Below are positions 46,331 through 54,700 of a DNA stretch of 64,000 nt, in pieces. Position 1 is the stretch's first letter. Each line of letters opens with the position of its first letter. This DNA comes from Pseudomonas chlororaphis subsp. aurantiaca (GTDB taxonomy: Bacteria; Pseudomonadota; Gammaproteobacteria; Pseudomonadales; Pseudomonadaceae). The position numbers and the translations under genes are program-made. The notes under the pieces were generated by a model, which saw only the letters and a program-made list of their open reading frames with translations, ran no database searches and was not told where the DNA came from. Where the stretch lies: contig NZ_CP059162.1 of assembly GCF_013466605.1 (NCBI RefSeq), forward strand, positions 434,001 to 498,000, given 5' to 3'.

Positions 46331-47935
46331 CTATCGGCGCACGACCAGATACAAGCCCACGGCCATCATGATGCCGGCCGGCCAGTGACCCAGTTCGTTC
46401 AGCGGTCCGCCGGCCGCGAGGATCGCGCCACCACCCAGGTGCGCCGCGCCGAGAAGGCGCAGGAACCAGTCGTCCTTGCGCCGTTTCCAGGGCGGCGAAG
46501 GATCCTGGGCATGGGGCTGGGACATGCGTTCGAGCAGGTCGCGGGTCATGTTGGCCAGGTGCGGCAGTTGCTCGACCTGGCTGTGCAGGTTGCCCAGCAA
46601 GGCTTTCGGGCTGACGCGCTCGCGCATCCAGCGTTCGAGGAACGGCTGGGCGGTGTTCCACAGGTCCAGCTCCGGGTACAGCTGGCGGCCCAGGCCTTCG
46701 ATGTTCAGCAGGGTCTTTTGCAGCAGCACCAGTTGCGGCTGCACTTCCATGTTGAAGCGGCGAGCGGTCTGGAACAGGCGCATCAGCACCTGGCCGAAGG
46801 AAATATCTTTTAACGGTTTTTCGAAGATCGGCTCGCACACGGTACGGATTGCCGCTTCGAATTCGTTGAGTTTGGTCTCTGCCGGCACCCAGCCCGAATC
46901 GATGTGCAGTTGCGCCACGCGCCGGTAGTCGCGTTTGAAGAACGCGAACAGGTTGCGGGCCAGGTAGTCCTGGTCTTCCGGGGTCAGGCTGCCGACGATG
47001 CCGCAGTCGATGGCGATGTACTGCGGGCTCCACGGCTGCACGGTGCTGACGAAGATATTGCCCGGATGCATGTCGGCGTGGAAGAAACTGTCGCGGAACA
47101 CCTGGGTGAAAAAGATCTCCACGCCGCGCTCGGCGAGCATTTTCATGTCGGTGCGCTGGTCGGCGAGGGTGGCCAGGTCGGTCACCTGGATCCCGTAGAT
47201 GCGTTCCATGACCAGCACTTTCGGCCGGCACCAGTCCCAGTAGACCTGCGGCACGTAGAGCAGCGGCGAGCCTTCGAAGTTGCGCTTGAGCTGGCTGGCG
47301 TTGGCCGCTTCGCGCAACAGGTCGAGTTCGTCGTAGATGGTCTTTTCATAATCGCTGACCACATCCACCGGGTGCAGCAGGCGGGCGTCGGCCGAAACCT
47401 TTTCGGCGGCGCGGGCGAGGATGAACAGCCAGGCCAGATCCTGGGCGATGACCGGCTTGAGGCCCGGGCGGATGACCTTGACCACCACTTCTTCGCCGCT
47501 CTTGAGCTGGGCGGCGTGGACTTGCGCCACCGAAGCGGAGGCCAGTGGCTCGATATCGAAGCGGCTGAATACATCGCTGATCTTCTTGCCCAGCTGCTCC
47601 TCGATCAGCGCCACCGACTTCTTCGAGTCGAAGGGCGGCACGCGGTCCTGCAGCAGCATCAGCTCGTCGGCGATGTCTTCAGGCAGCAGGTCGCGACGGG
47701 TCGAGAGAATCTGGCCGAACTTGATGAAGATCGGCCCCAGGTCCTGCAAGGCCAGGCGCAGGCGCGCACCGCGGCTCAGTTCCAGCTGCTTGCGCGGGAA
47801 CCAGCGCCAGGGCAAGGCGTAGCGCAGCGCCAGGAGGAGCCAGGGCAGGGGCAGGGCGAACAGCAGGTCATCGAGGCGGTAGCGGATCACGACGCGCTGG
47901 ATGCGCAACAAACGGCGGACGGCAAGCAGCTTCAT
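46331..47935 (-). CDS. ubiB: Ubiquinone biosynthesis ATPase/kinase-like UbiB
   Basis: UbiB is an atypical protein-kinase-fold ATPase that supports the Ubi complex in coenzyme Q synthesis. The 534-residue protein shows [20 protein letters not shown] (the KxGQ motif that replaces the glycine loop), the [11 protein letters not shown] loop, VVVKVIRPG, and the [11 protein letters not shown] and IDCGIVGSL catalytic/metal motifs, and ends with hydrophobic segments that anchor it to the membrane. The start ATG overlaps the ubiJ stop by four bases. Confidence 0.96.
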   Translation of the reverse strand: MKLLAVRRLLRIQRVVIRYRLDDLLFALPLPWLLLALRYALPWRWFPRKQLELSRGARLRLALQDLGPIFIKFGQILSTRRDLLPEDIADELMLLQDRVPPFDSKKSVALIEEQLGKKISDVFSRFDIEPLASASVAQVHAAQLKSGEEVVVKVIRPGLKPVIAQDLAWLFILARAAEKVSADARLLHPVDVVSDYEKTIYDELDLLREAANASQLKRNFEGSPLLYVPQVYWDWCRPKVLVMERIYGIQVTDLATLADQRTDMKMLAERGVEIFFTQVFRDSFFHADMHPGNIFVSTVQPWSPQYIAIDCGIVGSLTPEDQDYLARNLFAFFKRDYRRVAQLHIDSGWVPAETKLNEFEAAIRTVCEPIFEKPLKDISFGQVLMRLFQTARRFNMEVQPQLVLLQKTLLNIEGLGRQLYPELDLWNTAQPFLERWMRERVSPKALLGNLHSQVEQLPHLANMTRDLLERMSQPHAQDPSPPWKRRKDDWFLRLLGAAHLGGGAILAAGGPLNELGHWPAGIMMAVGLYLVVRR

Positions 47936-48555
47936 GCGTTATCGCTTGGGTCAAGGGATCGGGAAAGGCGCTCGAAGCGCGCCTCGAGGCGTTCCAGGTC
48001 GAGCTTGACCCGGTCCAGTTCGCTGAAACGGGCTTCGGCTTCGTGCTGGCCCACCAGGGTGCGTGATTCTTCGGCCAGGTATTCGGCGAGGTTCTGGTTC
48101 AGGCTGGCGAAACCCTGGCGATACCAGCGCGTGCGGCTGCGTAAATGGCCGCTGAGCAGCTGGGTGGCTACCGGACCGAGCCAGCGCGAGAGTTCGTACT
48201 CCCAGTCCAGCTCCAGGTCCTGGAGGATGGCCGCCAGTTCCAGTAGCACGCCGCTGTCGCCTTCCAGCTCGACCTCGGGGCTGTGCAGCACCGAAGTCTT
48301 GTCCTGGCTCAGGGCCAGGCGCACCAGGCTCGAGGCCGGCGTCCGCAGGGTGCAGTCGGCGTCGGCCGCCCAATGCGCGGCGAGGGTCAGGCCCTCGTCG
48401 CCGGGAATGACGAACAGCTGCACGCTCGGGCTGCGGCAATCGACGGCGATGACCTTGCCGTTCAAATGCTGCAAGCGTGGCAAAGCCGTGCTGTCGAGAC
48501 GCAGTACACGGTTGAGGCTGTGCTCGACGCTGGCAAGCAGGCCGCTGAACAACAT
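47932..48555 (-). CDS. ubiJ: Ubiquinone biosynthesis accessory factor UbiJ (SCP2 domain)
   Basis: UbiJ binds lipophilic quinone intermediates through its SCP2 domain as part of the soluble Ubi complex. The 207-residue protein has an N-terminal SCP2-like part (about residues 15-110, with [17 protein letters not shown] and the substrate-pocket strands) and a C-terminal coiled-coil helix ([19 protein letters not shown]). It overlaps ubiE by one base (TGATG) and ubiB by four. The order ubiE-ubiJ-ubiB is conserved across gammaproteobacteria. Confidence 0.94.
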   Translation of the reverse strand: MLFSGLLASVEHSLNRVLRLDSTALPRLQHLNGKVIAVDCRSPSVQLFVIPGDEGLTLAAHWAADADCTLRTPASSLVRLALSQDKTSVLHSPEVELEGDSGVLLELAAILQDLELDWEYELSRWLGPVATQLLSGHLRSRTRWYRQGFASLNQNLAEYLAEESRTLVGQHEAEARFSELDRVKLDLERLEARFERLSRSLDPSDNA

Positions 48556-49325
48556 CAGGGTTTGATACCGCGGTGCAGGGCGACGATGCCCGCGGTCATG
48601 TTGTGGTAGGTCACGCGATCGAAACCGGCCTCGACCATCATTGACTTCAGGGTTTCCTGGTTCGGGTGCATGCGGATCGATTCGGCCAGGTAGCGATAGC
48701 TTTCCGAGTCATTGGTGATCAGCTTGCCGGCCAGCGGCATGAAGGCGAACGAGTAGGCGTCGTAGACCTTGGACATCAGCGCGTTGGTCGGCTTGGAGAA
48801 CTCCAGCACCAGCAGGCGGCCACCGGGCTTGAGCACCCGCAGCATCGAGCGCAGGGCGTCTTCCTTGTGGGTCACGTTACGCAGGCCGAAGGCGATGGTC
48901 ACGACGTCGAAATGGTTGTCCGGGAACGGTAGCTTTTCCGCGTCGGCCTGAACGAACTCGATGTTGCCGGCCACGCCCTTGTCGAGCAGGCGGTCGCGAC
49001 CGACCTTGAGCATGGAGGCGTTGATGTCCGCCAGCACCACCTGGCCGGTAGGGCCCACCAGATGGGAGAACTTGCGGGTCAGGTCGCCGGTGCCGCCGGC
49101 GATGTCCAGCACTCGATTGCCCGGGCGAACGCCGGACAATTCGATCGTGAAGCGTTTCCACAGGCGATGCATGCCACCGGACAGTACGTCGTTCATCAGG
49201 TCGTACTTGGCGGCCACCGAGTGGAACACTTCAGCGACTTTTTCCGCCTTCTGGCTTTCCGGAACGTTTTTGAAGCCGAAGTGAGTGGTGGGTTCGGCAT
49301 CGCTGCCTTTGCGCTGATCAGTCAT
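48555..49325 (-). CDS. ubiE: Demethylmenaquinone/2-octaprenyl-methoxy-benzoquinol C-methyltransferase
   Basis: UbiE is the S-adenosylmethionine-dependent C-methyltransferase of ubiquinone (and menaquinone) synthesis. The 256-residue protein shows [19 protein letters not shown], the SAM motif [11 protein letters not shown] and the later [23 protein letters not shown] and [17 protein letters not shown] blocks. The ATG at 49325 ([12 protein letters not shown]) gives the Pseudomonas length; the reading frame extends upstream to the divergent PHA-associated gene without a plausible start. It heads the leftward ubi-his-tat-rsmE series. Confidence 0.97.
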   Translation of the reverse strand: MTDQRKGSDAEPTTHFGFKNVPESQKAEKVAEVFHSVAAKYDLMNDVLSGGMHRLWKRFTIELSGVRPGNRVLDIAGGTGDLTRKFSHLVGPTGQVVLADINASMLKVGRDRLLDKGVAGNIEFVQADAEKLPFPDNHFDVVTIAFGLRNVTHKEDALRSMLRVLKPGGRLLVLEFSKPTNALMSKVYDAYSFAFMPLAGKLITNDSESYRYLAESIRMHPNQETLKSMMVEAGFDRVTYHNMTAGIVALHRGIKP

Positions 49326-49480
49326 ATCGCTGTCACCAAAAGAGAATGCGGGACATTCTAATCCCGGTGGCGGTCTTTGTCTTGGCAAGGCTGAATGTAA
49401 GATAGTGAAGCGCCGGGGCGTTTTGACGCAGCGCAGCTCAAGACGCTCAAGGCAAGTCCCGATAAAACAGGAGTCATTCA

Positions 49481-49756
49481 ATGGCCCGTATAAGTGTTGA
49501 GCGTGCCCACGGCCTGGGTAAGGAAGCAGCCCGCGAAAAGGCTGACCAGTTGGCGCAGAAACTGGCCGATCAGTATGGCCTTGAGCCGCAGTGGTCGGGC
49601 GATACCCTGAACCTCAAGCGTTCGGGGGTCAAAGGTGCGGTGCAGGTGGGAGACGATTCGATCAGGGTCGATGTCGAGCTGGGCCTGTTGATGTCCGCCA
49701 TGAGCGGCATGATCAAGTCGGAAATCGAAAAGGCGCTGGATAAAGCCCTGGTCTGA
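49481..49756 (+). CDS. PHA-system family protein (PHA granule region)
   Basis: A 91-residue protein of the polyhydroxyalkanoic-acid-system family: [20 protein letters not shown] then [11 protein letters not shown], followed by four short strands ([31 protein letters not shown]) and a final helix. Proteins of this family are encoded beside phasin genes and are small alpha/beta proteins of unknown role. The ATG follows AGGAG and it diverges from ubiE. It precedes phaI by 209 bases, which contain a hairpin (GGTTAT/ATAACC at 49833-49849), so it may be transcribed separately. Confidence 0.85.
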   Translation: MARISVERAHGLGKEAAREKADQLAQKLADQYGLEPQWSGDTLNLKRSGVKGAVQVGDDSIRVDVELGLLMSAMSGMIKSEIEKALDKALV

Positions 49757-49832
49757 GCCACTTTCGTAGAAGTCGGCTTGCCGGTGATCTCGGGTGTTGT
49801 CATGACGCCTGGAAAAACATCGCTGGCGAGCC

Positions 49833-49849
49833 GGTTATCTCCAATAACC
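49833..49849 (+). terminator. Small hairpin in the gap before phaI
   Basis: GGTTAT and ATAACC with loop CTCCA lie about 77 bases after the PHA-system gene and are followed at 49858 by TTTTTA. This fits a weak terminator for the upstream gene or an operator upstream of phaI. The downstream part of the gap probably contains the phaI promoter. Confidence 0.45.
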
Positions 49850-49965
49850 CCTCCACCTTTTTATGACATTGGTTAGGGTGCCGATTCTAATTTTTCTCAC
49901 TACTTTGTGCCTGAGCCCACTTTCCTGCGGGCAGTTCCTCAAACCTTCTGCGCGTGAGGTGCACC

Positions 49966-50388
49966 ATGGCCAAAGCAATTCTGAAGAAAAAAGTTGATGT
50001 CGCATCAACCACTCTGAGCGAAGTCAAATCCTATGCCCGCAAGATCTGGCTGGCAGGCCTGGGTGCCTACACCAAGGTCGGTCAGGAAGGCAGCGAGTAC
50101 TTTCAAGAGCTCGTTAAAGCCGGTCAAGCTGTTGAAAAAAAAGGCAAAAAAGTTGTGACTGAACAACTTGAGGCCGCCAACAGTCAGATTGATAGCGTGA
50201 AGGGGGATGTCACCAGTCTCAGGGGCAAAGTCGAAGTGCAGCTGGATAAAGTCGAGAGGGCTTTTGACACGCGCGTCGCAAGTGCCTTGAATCGCATTGG
50301 CATTCCGTCTAAACATGACGTTGAGACACTCTCTGCTAAGCTCGATGAGCTGACGGCATTGCTCGAACGTGTCGCGCGTAAACATTAA
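49966..50388 (+). CDS. phaI: Phasin PhaI
   Basis: PhaI is a granule-associated phasin that coats PHA inclusions. The 140-residue protein contains the amphipathic phasin helix SYARKIWLAGLGAYTKVGQE and a C-terminal coiled coil with the VERAFDTRVASALNRIGIPS block found in both phasins of this locus. The start ATG at 49966 follows GAGGT. phaF begins ten bases after its stop, so phaIF is one operon. Confidence 0.95.
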   Translation: MAKAILKKKVDVASTTLSEVKSYARKIWLAGLGAYTKVGQEGSEYFQELVKAGQAVEKKGKKVVTEQLEAANSQIDSVKGDVTSLRGKVEVQLDKVERAFDTRVASALNRIGIPSKHDVETLSAKLDELTALLERVARKH

Positions 50389-50398
50389 GGAGAACGGG

Positions 50399-51202
50399 AT
50401 GGCTGGTAAAAAGAATACTGAAAAAGAAGGCAGCTCGTGGATCGGGAAGGTCGAAGACTACTCCCGTAAAATCTGGCTTGCTGGTTTAGGCGTGTACTCG
50501 AAAATCGACACTGACGGCAGCAAGCTTTTCGAGTCGCTGGTCAAGGATGGCGAGAAAGCCGAGAAGCTCACCAAAAGCGCTGTCGGCAAGAAAGTCGATG
50601 CCGCCAAGGACTCCGCGAGCTCGGCAAAATCGCGCATCAGTGGCGTCAAGGACCGCGCGCTGGGCAAGTGGGACGAGCTGGAAGGTGCATTCGACAAGCG
50701 CTTGAACAGTGCCATTTCGCGTCTGGGCGTGCCCAGCCGCAATGAAGTCAAGGCGCTGCACAGCAAGGTCGACACCCTGACCAAACAGATCGAGAAACTC
50801 ACAGGCGCCAAGGTGGCTCCGATCGCGGCCAAGACTGCAGCGGTCAAACCTTTGGCTAAAGCCGCGGCCAAACCGGCAGCCAAAGCTCCGGCGAAGGCAG
50901 CAGCCAAGCCTGCCGCGAAACCGGCAGCCAAAACTGCGGCGGCCAAGCCGGCTGCAAAACCTGCCGCCAAGCCAGTAGCGGCCAAACCTGCCGCCAAACC
51001 AGCGGCCAAGCCCGCTGCGAAACCGGCGGCGAAAAAACCGGCAGTGAAGAAACCGGCAGCACCCAAGGCCGCTGCACCGAAGCCCGCGGTTGCCGCCAAG
51101 CCGGCAGCACCGGTCAGCCCTGCGAACTCCGCAGTGGTGCCAAGCCCTGCCGTCACCCCGACTGTCGCGCCAGCACCTGCGACGCCAACCAGTCAGTCCT
51201 GA
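50399..51202 (+). CDS. phaF: Phasin PhaF with histone-like AAKPA repeats
   Basis: PhaF coats PHA granules and, in P. putida, also binds DNA and helps partition granules at cell division. The 267-residue protein has an N-terminal phasin domain (about residues 1-135: SRKIWLAGLGVYSK, LEGAFDKRLNSAISRLGVP, a short leucine/heptad segment). About residues 143-235 form a highly basic tail of AAKPA/KPAAKPA units resembling histone H1, and a Pro/Ala/Thr-rich C-terminus follows. ATG 50399 follows AAGGAG. The repeat region makes the opposite strand look like a long hydrophobic frame, which is an artefact. Confidence 0.96.
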   Translation: MAGKKNTEKEGSSWIGKVEDYSRKIWLAGLGVYSKIDTDGSKLFESLVKDGEKAEKLTKSAVGKKVDAAKDSASSAKSRISGVKDRALGKWDELEGAFDKRLNSAISRLGVPSRNEVKALHSKVDTLTKQIEKLTGAKVAPIAAKTAAVKPLAKAAAKPAAKAPAKAAAKPAAKPAAKTAAAKPAAKPAAKPVAAKPAAKPAAKPAAKPAAKKPAVKKPAAPKAAAPKPAVAAKPAAPVSPANSAVVPSPAVTPTVAPAPATPTSQS

Positions 51203-51218
51203 GTCTTTCGGGACATAC

Positions 51219-51252
51219 AAAAACGCCCGGCCTGCAAAGGTCGGGCGTTTTT
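51219..51252. terminator. Bidirectional terminator between phaF and phaD
   Basis: AAAAACGCCCG-GCCT pairs with AGG-CGGGCGTTTTT and is flanked by A and T runs on both sides. It lies 16 bases after the phaF stop and 25 bases from the phaD stop, so it can end both convergent transcripts. Confidence 0.92.
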
Positions 51253-51277
51253 GTTTGTGGGATTCTTGCTGCGCCGA

Positions 51278-51898
51278 TCAATCGTGTTCGTCGAGGTAAC
51301 GCAGGGCCATTTGTTCGGTGGCCAGTTTCGCCGGTGGCAGCAGGTGCGGCGCCACCAGCATCATGATCTGGTAGACCACCACCCTTACCTCACCCTCGCG
51401 ATCGAGGATGCGCTGATAGTCCAGCGAGAACAGCAGGGTCATGGTGATCTGTTCCACCAGTTGCCCCAGCGCCTGGGTATCGCTGACCAGTTGTCCCGAA
51501 GCCTTGAGCCTGGCCAGTAGCGAGGCCAGGGTGCGCTTCAGGGCGTTGAGCAGGTTGCGAATCCCCTTGGCCAGCTTCGGCAGGCGTCCGGCCAGGTTGG
51601 ACAGGTCCTGGAACAGGAAGCGGTAGTGCGCCAGGCGTTCGACGATCAGGTGCAGGAACAGCCAGTAGTCTTCGGGCGCCAGGTGCACATCGGCGGGCGG
51701 ATCGAGCAGGGGCGTCAGCTCATTCTGAAAACGCTCGAACAGCCCGAGGACCAGCGGCTCCTTGCCGTGAAAGTGGTAGTAGAGGTTGCCGGGGCTGATC
51801 CCCATTTCGTTGGCAACTTCCATGGTCGAGACATTGGGTTCGCCCTTGTGGTTGAACAGCAGCAGGGCACATTCGAGTATCCGGTCGCGGGTTTTCAT
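51278..51898 (-). CDS. phaD: TetR-like regulator PhaD
   Basis: PhaD is a TetR-family regulator; in P. putida it activates the phaC1 and phaI promoters in response to a CoA intermediate of fatty-acid oxidation. The 206-residue protein has an N-terminal helix-turn-helix (TMEVANEMGISPGNLYYHFH, about residues 25-44) and a helical ligand/dimer domain. It is the last gene of the phaC1-phaZ-phaC2-phaD series, and its start lies 57 bases after phaC2 without a strong ribosome binding site. Confidence 0.95.
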   Translation of the reverse strand: MKTRDRILECALLLFNHKGEPNVSTMEVANEMGISPGNLYYHFHGKEPLVLGLFERFQNELTPLLDPPADVHLAPEDYWLFLHLIVERLAHYRFLFQDLSNLAGRLPKLAKGIRNLLNALKRTLASLLARLKASGQLVSDTQALGQLVEQITMTLLFSLDYQRILDREGEVRVVVYQIMMLVAPHLLPPAKLATEQMALRYLDEHD

Positions 51899-51955
51899 CC
51901 AGTCTTCTTGGTTGTTCAGTCAGGCCGCGACCCTCGGGCCGCGGCGCGGGGAAAT

Positions 51956-53638
51956 TCAGCGGACGCGCACGTAGGTGCCAGGCGCCGCCTCCATCGGTGG
52001 GTAATTCTGGTTACCCAGGGTCATCAGGGTTTCGCGCTGGGCGCCGGAACGCTGCTGGATCCATTCCAGCCATTGTGTCCACCAGCTGCCGTCGACGTGC
52101 TTGGCGTCGTAGTACCAGGCCCGCGGGTCGCTGCTGAGCTTGCCGTTTTCGACGTAGTTGGCCTTGGGATTGTTCGGCGGGTTGAGGATGCTCTGCACGT
52201 GCCCGCTGTTGGACAGCACAAAGCGCTTTTCGCCGCCCAGCAGCAGGGTTGAGCGATACACCGCATCCCAGGGGGTGATGTGGTCGTTGATTCCGGCAAC
52301 GCTGAAACTGTCGACCGTGACTTTTTGCAGGTCGATTGGTGTGCCGCAGACTTCCAGGCCACCGGGATGACTCATCGGGTTGTGCTTGAAGAAATCCAGC
52401 AGATCGCCATGAAAGGCAGCCGGCAGCCGAGTGTTGTCGTTGTTCCAGTAGAGGATGTCGAACGCCGGCGGCTCCTTGCCCAGCAGGTAGTTGTTGACCC
52501 AGTAATTCCAGATCAGGTCGTTGGGCCGCATCCAGGCGAACACCTTGGCCATGTCGCGACCTTCGAGCACGCCGCGTTGATAGGAGCGGCGCTTGGCTGC
52601 CTCCAGGGTCTGCTCGTCGGCGAACAGGGCCGCGGGACTGTCCATCTGGCTGTCCAGCAGGCTGACCAGGTAGGTGGAGCTGGAGACCCGGCGCAGTTGT
52701 CGCTTGGCTTGCAGGTGGCCTTGCAAGGCGGCAATGGTCAGGCCGCCGGCACAGGCCCCCATCAGGTTCACGTCTCGACTGCCGGTGATCGCCCGGCAGA
52801 CATTCATGGCTTCCTCCACGGCCTCGACATAGCTCGACAGGCCCCATTCGCGATGCCGGACATCGGGATTGCGCCAGCTGATGATGAAGGTCTGCAGGCC
52901 GTTTTTCAGGGCGAACTGCACGAAGCTGTTGGCGGGACTGAGGTCGAAGATATAGAACTTGTTGATCTGTGGCGGCACAATCAGCAGGGGCCGGGCGTAC
53001 TGTTTTTCGCTCATCGGCTTGTACTGGATCAGTTCCAGCAGCTCGTTGCGAAACACCACCGAACCGGGGGTGGTGGCCAGGTTCTTGCCGACTTCGAAGG
53101 CCTGTTTGGTGACCTGGCTGGGCAGGCCATTGTTATGCAGCAGGTCGTCGACCAGATGACCGATGCCGCGGATCACGCTGTTGCCACCGGAGTTGAAGAT
53201 CTCCTTGATCGCCAGCGGATTGAGCAGGGTGTTGGACGGTGCCACGGCATCGTTGAGCAGGTTGAAGGCAAAGTGCGCGCGGGCCCGGTCGTCCGCGCTC
53301 ATGCTGCTGTCGTCGATCCAGCTTTTGATCTGTTTCTGCCAGCTGAGATAGGCCTGCAGGCCGCGTCGGTAAAACGGGTTCAGGCTCCAGGTCGGATCGG
53401 AGAACCGGCTGTCCTGGGGGTTGGGTTTGTGCAGCGTTTCCCCCAGCAGGACACGGCCCAATTGGCCACCCAGCGCCAAGGCGTGGCGGGCGCTGTGCGC
53501 TGGGTGGCGCAGGCCGTAGGTGGCCACGCTGCGCAGGGTCGACAGCAAGTCACGGCCACGCAGGCCGGTGATGGCACTCTGGGCTGTGATGTAGGTGGCG
53601 GGCGTGGGCAACGAGCCCGCCGTTGGTTTGTCTCGCAT
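51956..53638 (-). CDS. phaC2: Class II PHA synthase PhaC2
   Basis: PhaC2 polymerises medium-chain (R)-3-hydroxyacyl-CoA into PHA at the granule surface. The 560-residue protein carries the modified lipase box GACAGG with the nucleophile Cys296. The predicted catalytic Asp lies in VAGINDHITPWD and the His in SGHVQSILNPP. The ATG follows AAGGAG at nine bases. It lies 108 bases downstream of phaZ. It is an ancient paralogue of phaC1, as in all mcl-PHA pseudomonads. Confidence 0.97.
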   Translation of the reverse strand: MRDKPTAGSLPTPATYITAQSAITGLRGRDLLSTLRSVATYGLRHPAHSARHALALGGQLGRVLLGETLHKPNPQDSRFSDPTWSLNPFYRRGLQAYLSWQKQIKSWIDDSSMSADDRARAHFAFNLLNDAVAPSNTLLNPLAIKEIFNSGGNSVIRGIGHLVDDLLHNNGLPSQVTKQAFEVGKNLATTPGSVVFRNELLELIQYKPMSEKQYARPLLIVPPQINKFYIFDLSPANSFVQFALKNGLQTFIISWRNPDVRHREWGLSSYVEAVEEAMNVCRAITGSRDVNLMGACAGGLTIAALQGHLQAKRQLRRVSSSTYLVSLLDSQMDSPAALFADEQTLEAAKRRSYQRGVLEGRDMAKVFAWMRPNDLIWNYWVNNYLLGKEPPAFDILYWNNDNTRLPAAFHGDLLDFFKHNPMSHPGGLEVCGTPIDLQKVTVDSFSVAGINDHITPWDAVYRSTLLLGGEKRFVLSNSGHVQSILNPPNNPKANYVENGKLSSDPRAWYYDAKHVDGSWWTQWLEWIQQRSGAQRETLMTLGNQNYPPMEAAPGTYVRVR

Positions 53639-53746
53639 GCTTCAACACTCCTTCGTCAAGCCATCAACAAGCACACCAAGACAAACACCATAGTCGGTCC
53701 TGAACCATCCTGCGCGCGCGACGATCCTGTCGGCAGACGCTTTTTG

Positions 53747-54604
53747 CTACGTACCGCTGAACGGTGTCGGATGCGGGTGCATCACTGCCCGCTGCCGTTC
53801 CTCCTCGAGGAATTTCATGATGATCGGCGCGACGGCTTCGGCCCGGGTAATCAGGAACAGATGCCCGTCGTCGATGATGTGCAGCTGGGCGTTGGGAATT
53901 CGCCACGCCAACATGCGCATGTTGATCAGCGGGATCAGCGGGTCGTCGTCGCCGGCCAGTATCAGGGTCGGCTGGTGGATCTTGTGCAGCCAGTGGATGC
54001 TGGTCCAGCCGAGGCCGGCGAACAATTGCCAGTAGTAGCCCAGCTTGCCCGCCGAGCGGACCTTGCTGGCATGCTCGGCGGCGAGGTTGGGGTCGCGGCG
54101 GAACGAGCCGCCGTAGATCAGGGGGGCGATGCGCATCACATGGGAGGGTTGGATGTAGCGCCGCGGGCTGGCCATCATCCACAGCACATTGGGTTTGCCT
54201 GGCACCATGAAGGCGCCAGCGGCGGTAGCGGCCAGCACCAGTTTCTTGCAGCGTTCGGGGTAGTCGTAGGCGAACTGCTGGGCTAGCGCCCCGCCCCAGG
54301 ACACACCCACCACATTGACCTGCCCATAGTCGAGGTAATCGAGCATTCGTGCAGTCAACTTGGCCAGGCTGGGAAAACGGTAGGGTAGGCTCGGCGTCGA
54401 GGAGCCACCAACGCCCGGTACGTCGAAGGCGATGACTTCCAGGTCCGGGTCCAGAGCCTGGACGAATGGAAACACCAGCTCCAGGTTGGCGCCGATACCA
54501 TTGAAGATCAGCAAGGGTGTCAAGTGAGGCTTGCCTGAGCGTACCGCGGTGCGGATGGTCTGGCCATCCAGGTCGACGGTGCGAAAGATGAACGGTTGAG
54601 GCAT
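53747..54604 (-). CDS. phaZ: Intracellular PHA depolymerase
   Basis: PhaZ hydrolyses stored medium-chain PHA to hydroxyacids at the granule. The 285-residue alpha/beta hydrolase has the lipase box GVSWGG with Ser102; the Asp and His of the triad are expected in AGDDDPLIPL and DDGHLFLITR. These positions fit the PhaZ of P. putida. The ATG is 96 bases after the phaC1 stop and 27 bases after a large inverted repeat, which may reduce or stabilise the downstream message. Confidence 0.96.
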   Translation of the reverse strand: MPQPFIFRTVDLDGQTIRTAVRSGKPHLTPLLIFNGIGANLELVFPFVQALDPDLEVIAFDVPGVGGSSTPSLPYRFPSLAKLTARMLDYLDYGQVNVVGVSWGGALAQQFAYDYPERCKKLVLAATAAGAFMVPGKPNVLWMMASPRRYIQPSHVMRIAPLIYGGSFRRDPNLAAEHASKVRSAGKLGYYWQLFAGLGWTSIHWLHKIHQPTLILAGDDDPLIPLINMRMLAWRIPNAQLHIIDDGHLFLITRAEAVAPIIMKFLEEERQRAVMHPHPTPFSGT

Positions 54605-54630
54605 GCCTTGGCCCTGTTGGTGGAATCGTT

Positions 54631-54690
54631 GCCTGCAGGATCGAGTCGCTTGCGCAGCAGCATCAGCGCAAGCGGCTCGATCCTGCAGGC
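54631..54690. repeat. 25-bp inverted repeat between phaC1 and phaZ
   Basis: Two 25-base arms (54631-54655 and 54666-54690) are complementary except for one position that can form a G-U pair in RNA; they are separated by ten bases. The key core is GGATCGAGTCGCTTGCGC. No T-run follows on the minus strand. A structure this strong in a leader between two operon genes would act as a partial terminator or as a 3' stabiliser for phaC1. Confidence 0.85.
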
Positions 54691-54700
54691 TTGCTATCGG

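Noticed and set aside
50860..51100. Short repeats in phaF that look array-like
   Set aside because: They are in-frame Lys-Pro-Ala codons with irregular unit length and no spacers, so not a CRISPR array.
50458..51156. Hydrophobic 232-codon frame opposite phaF
   Set aside because: The apparent membrane protein comes from reading the AAKPA codons backwards; there is no ribosome binding site, and phaF is well established.
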